From JBAVEL01 sp049587715 (GTDB lineage Bacteria; Bacteroidota; Ignavibacteria; UBA10030; UBA6906): DNA of 7,714 nt. Location: NCBI GenBank assembly GCA_049587715.1, contig JBAVEL010000179.1, forward strand, positions 1 through 7,714, in the 5' to 3' direction. Position numbers and translations under genes: made by a program. The notes under the pieces are model-generated. The model saw nothing but the letters and a program-made list of their open reading frames with translations, searched no databases and had not been told where the DNA came from. The first letter of the stretch is position 1; each line of letters begins with the position of its first letter. Shown here piece after piece: positions 7,170 through 7,714 of this stretch.

Positions 7170-7185
7170 TGGCACGAGGCTTGGA
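7170..7185 (+). promoter_or_regulatory. Near-consensus sigma54 -24/-12 promoter for the pilin-like gene
   Basis: TGGCACG (7170-7176), AGGC, then TTGGA (7181-7185) matches TGGCACG-N4-TTGCW except for G in place of C at -12. Spacing is exact. Transcription would start near 7195, giving a leader of about 75 bases before the pilin ATG. Sigma54 control of major pilins through PilR-type activators is established in Pseudomonas and other bacteria. The lost -12 C is the main weakness. Confidence 0.5.
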
Positions 7186-7187
7186 GC

Positions 7188-7234
7188 TTAGGGGTCAGGA
7201 GAACGGAACGGAAGAAGCACACAAGAACCCCTAA
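7188..7234 (+). repeat. 8-bp inverted repeat in the pilin leader
   Basis: TTAGGGGT (7188-7195) and ACCCCTAA (7227-7234) are perfect reverse complements with 31 bases between them. The left arm begins just after the -12 element and overlaps the expected start of transcription. It could act as a DNA site for a dimeric regulator, or form a stem in mRNA if transcription starts further upstream. Confidence 0.35.
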
Positions 7235-7270
7235 CTAATCAACCTTCACTAACAACCTGGGAGTTTCATA

Positions 7271-7681
7271 ATGGGACAGCAACAGCTTCTGCTCATCATC
7301 CTCGGCGTGATCGTGGTCGGGATCGCAGTGGCGGTCGGTATCACGATGTTCCAGGATAACGCCGTGTCCGCGAACCGCGATGCGGTCACCAACGATCTGG
7401 TGAACCTGGCAGCCCGGGCGCAGCAGCACTATCGCCGGCCGTCGGCTCTGGGCGGCGGCCAGGGATCCTTCACGGCCTCCGAGGGCGGCACGGCGATCGC
7501 CAACATCACGCAGCTGACCTCCAAGCCCACGAACGCGAACGGCACCTATACTCTGGGAACCGTGGCGGCCACATCCGTGGTCCTGACCGGCACCGGTACG
7601 GAGGAAGGGGATGACGGGAGCATGATCAGCGTGACCATGACCGTCTTTTCCGACAGTACGGCCGTGGTGTTCAACAACTAA
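7271..7681 (+). CDS. Pilin-like protein with non-canonical N-terminus
   Basis: A 136-residue protein with type IV pilin layout: a hydrophobic helix at once (residues 6-24), an amphipathic helical continuation to about 56 (ANRDAVTNDLVNLAARAQQHYRR), a Gly-rich turn (SALGGGQGSF), then a Thr/Val/Gly-rich region predicted to be beta strands. GGGAG (7259-7263), 7 bases before the ATG, fixes the start. The N-terminus MGQQQLLL has no charged leader. If a prepilin peptidase cuts after Gly2, the leader is two residues and mature position 5 is Leu, not the usual Glu. There is no cysteine. I recall similar MGQQQLLL proteins in poorly studied phyla, usually annotated as hypothetical. The upstream ATPase gene and the sigma54-like promoter support a fibre subunit. 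An inner-membrane protein with a single N-terminal anchor is the alternative. Confidence 0.75.
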   Translation: MGQQQLLLIILGVIVVGIAVAVGITMFQDNAVSANRDAVTNDLVNLAARAQQHYRRPSALGGGQGSFTASEGGTAIANITQLTSKPTNANGTYTLGTVAATSVVLTGTGTEEGDDGSMISVTMTVFSDSTAVVFNN

Positions 7682-7701
7682 CGAGGCAGTGCATGCGGAA
7701 C

Positions 7702-7714
7702 GGGGCCTCCGGCC
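7702..7714 (+). terminator. Hairpin cut by the window edge, possible pilin terminator
   Basis: GGGGCC-TCC-GGCC starts 20 bp after the pilin stop. Four pairs are visible (7704-7707 with 7711-7714) and the 5' arm AACGGGGCC could extend them beyond the edge. A rival reading is a new gene: ATG at 7693 with GAGG (7683-7686) 6 bases upstream, of which seven codons are visible. The next 20 bases would decide. Confidence 0.4.

Noticed and set aside
4626..7175. Uninterrupted 849-codon open frame on the minus strand
   Set aside because: It is exactly antisense to the receiver and ATPase genes, which have full motif sets. Its product is His/Arg/Pro/Gly/Leu-rich with no domain, as expected for the complement of G+C-rich codons.
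7053..7238. Small gene between the ATPase and the pilin-like gene
   Set aside because: It has no proper start signal, its composition is random-like, and it overlaps the promoter-like element and inverted repeat.

Overview
This looks like bacterial chromosomal DNA from a G+C-rich organism. Most genes have purine-rich Shine-Dalgarno sites, and codons mostly end in G or C. The likely lineage is an environmental or uncultured one. The pilin-like protein at the right end, whose N-terminus starts MGQQQLLL, reminds me of proteins from Fibrobacteres-Chlorobi-Bacteroidetes-type and related candidate phyla. That is recollection, not a search result, so the taxonomy is weak.

Left part (1-1900): the window opens inside a nuclease-like gene, the 3' part of an HsdR-N-terminus-like PD-(D/E)XK protein, in visibly AT-richer DNA. 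A well-formed sigma70-type promoter then drives a tRNA with a CAU anticodon, most likely the lysidine-type tRNA-Ile2. About 0.43 kb without a convincing gene follows, then trmO (tsaA), a tRNA t6A37 methyltransferase. A perfect 14-bp hairpin lies just after trmO.

Middle part (1900-4775): an unrecognised six-helix membrane protein, about 0.37 kb of non-coding DNA, and a secreted metal-dependent amidohydrolase with all metal ligands present. About 0.57 kb of G+C-rich non-coding DNA follows, holding degenerate repeats and hairpins.

Right part (4776-7714): a compact pilus-type module. It encodes a stand-alone response-regulator receiver, a GspE/PilB-family assembly ATPase with complete Walker, Asp/His-box and tetracysteine motifs, and a small pilin-like protein. 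The pilin lacks the usual charged leader and Glu5. Its upstream region has a near-consensus sigma54 -24/-12 element. The simplest reading is that the receiver and ATPase serve assembly of the pilin-like fibre, with the pilin transcribed separately and at a higher level. This module is the most interesting part of the window. The 849-codon open frame antisense to it is a compositional shadow.
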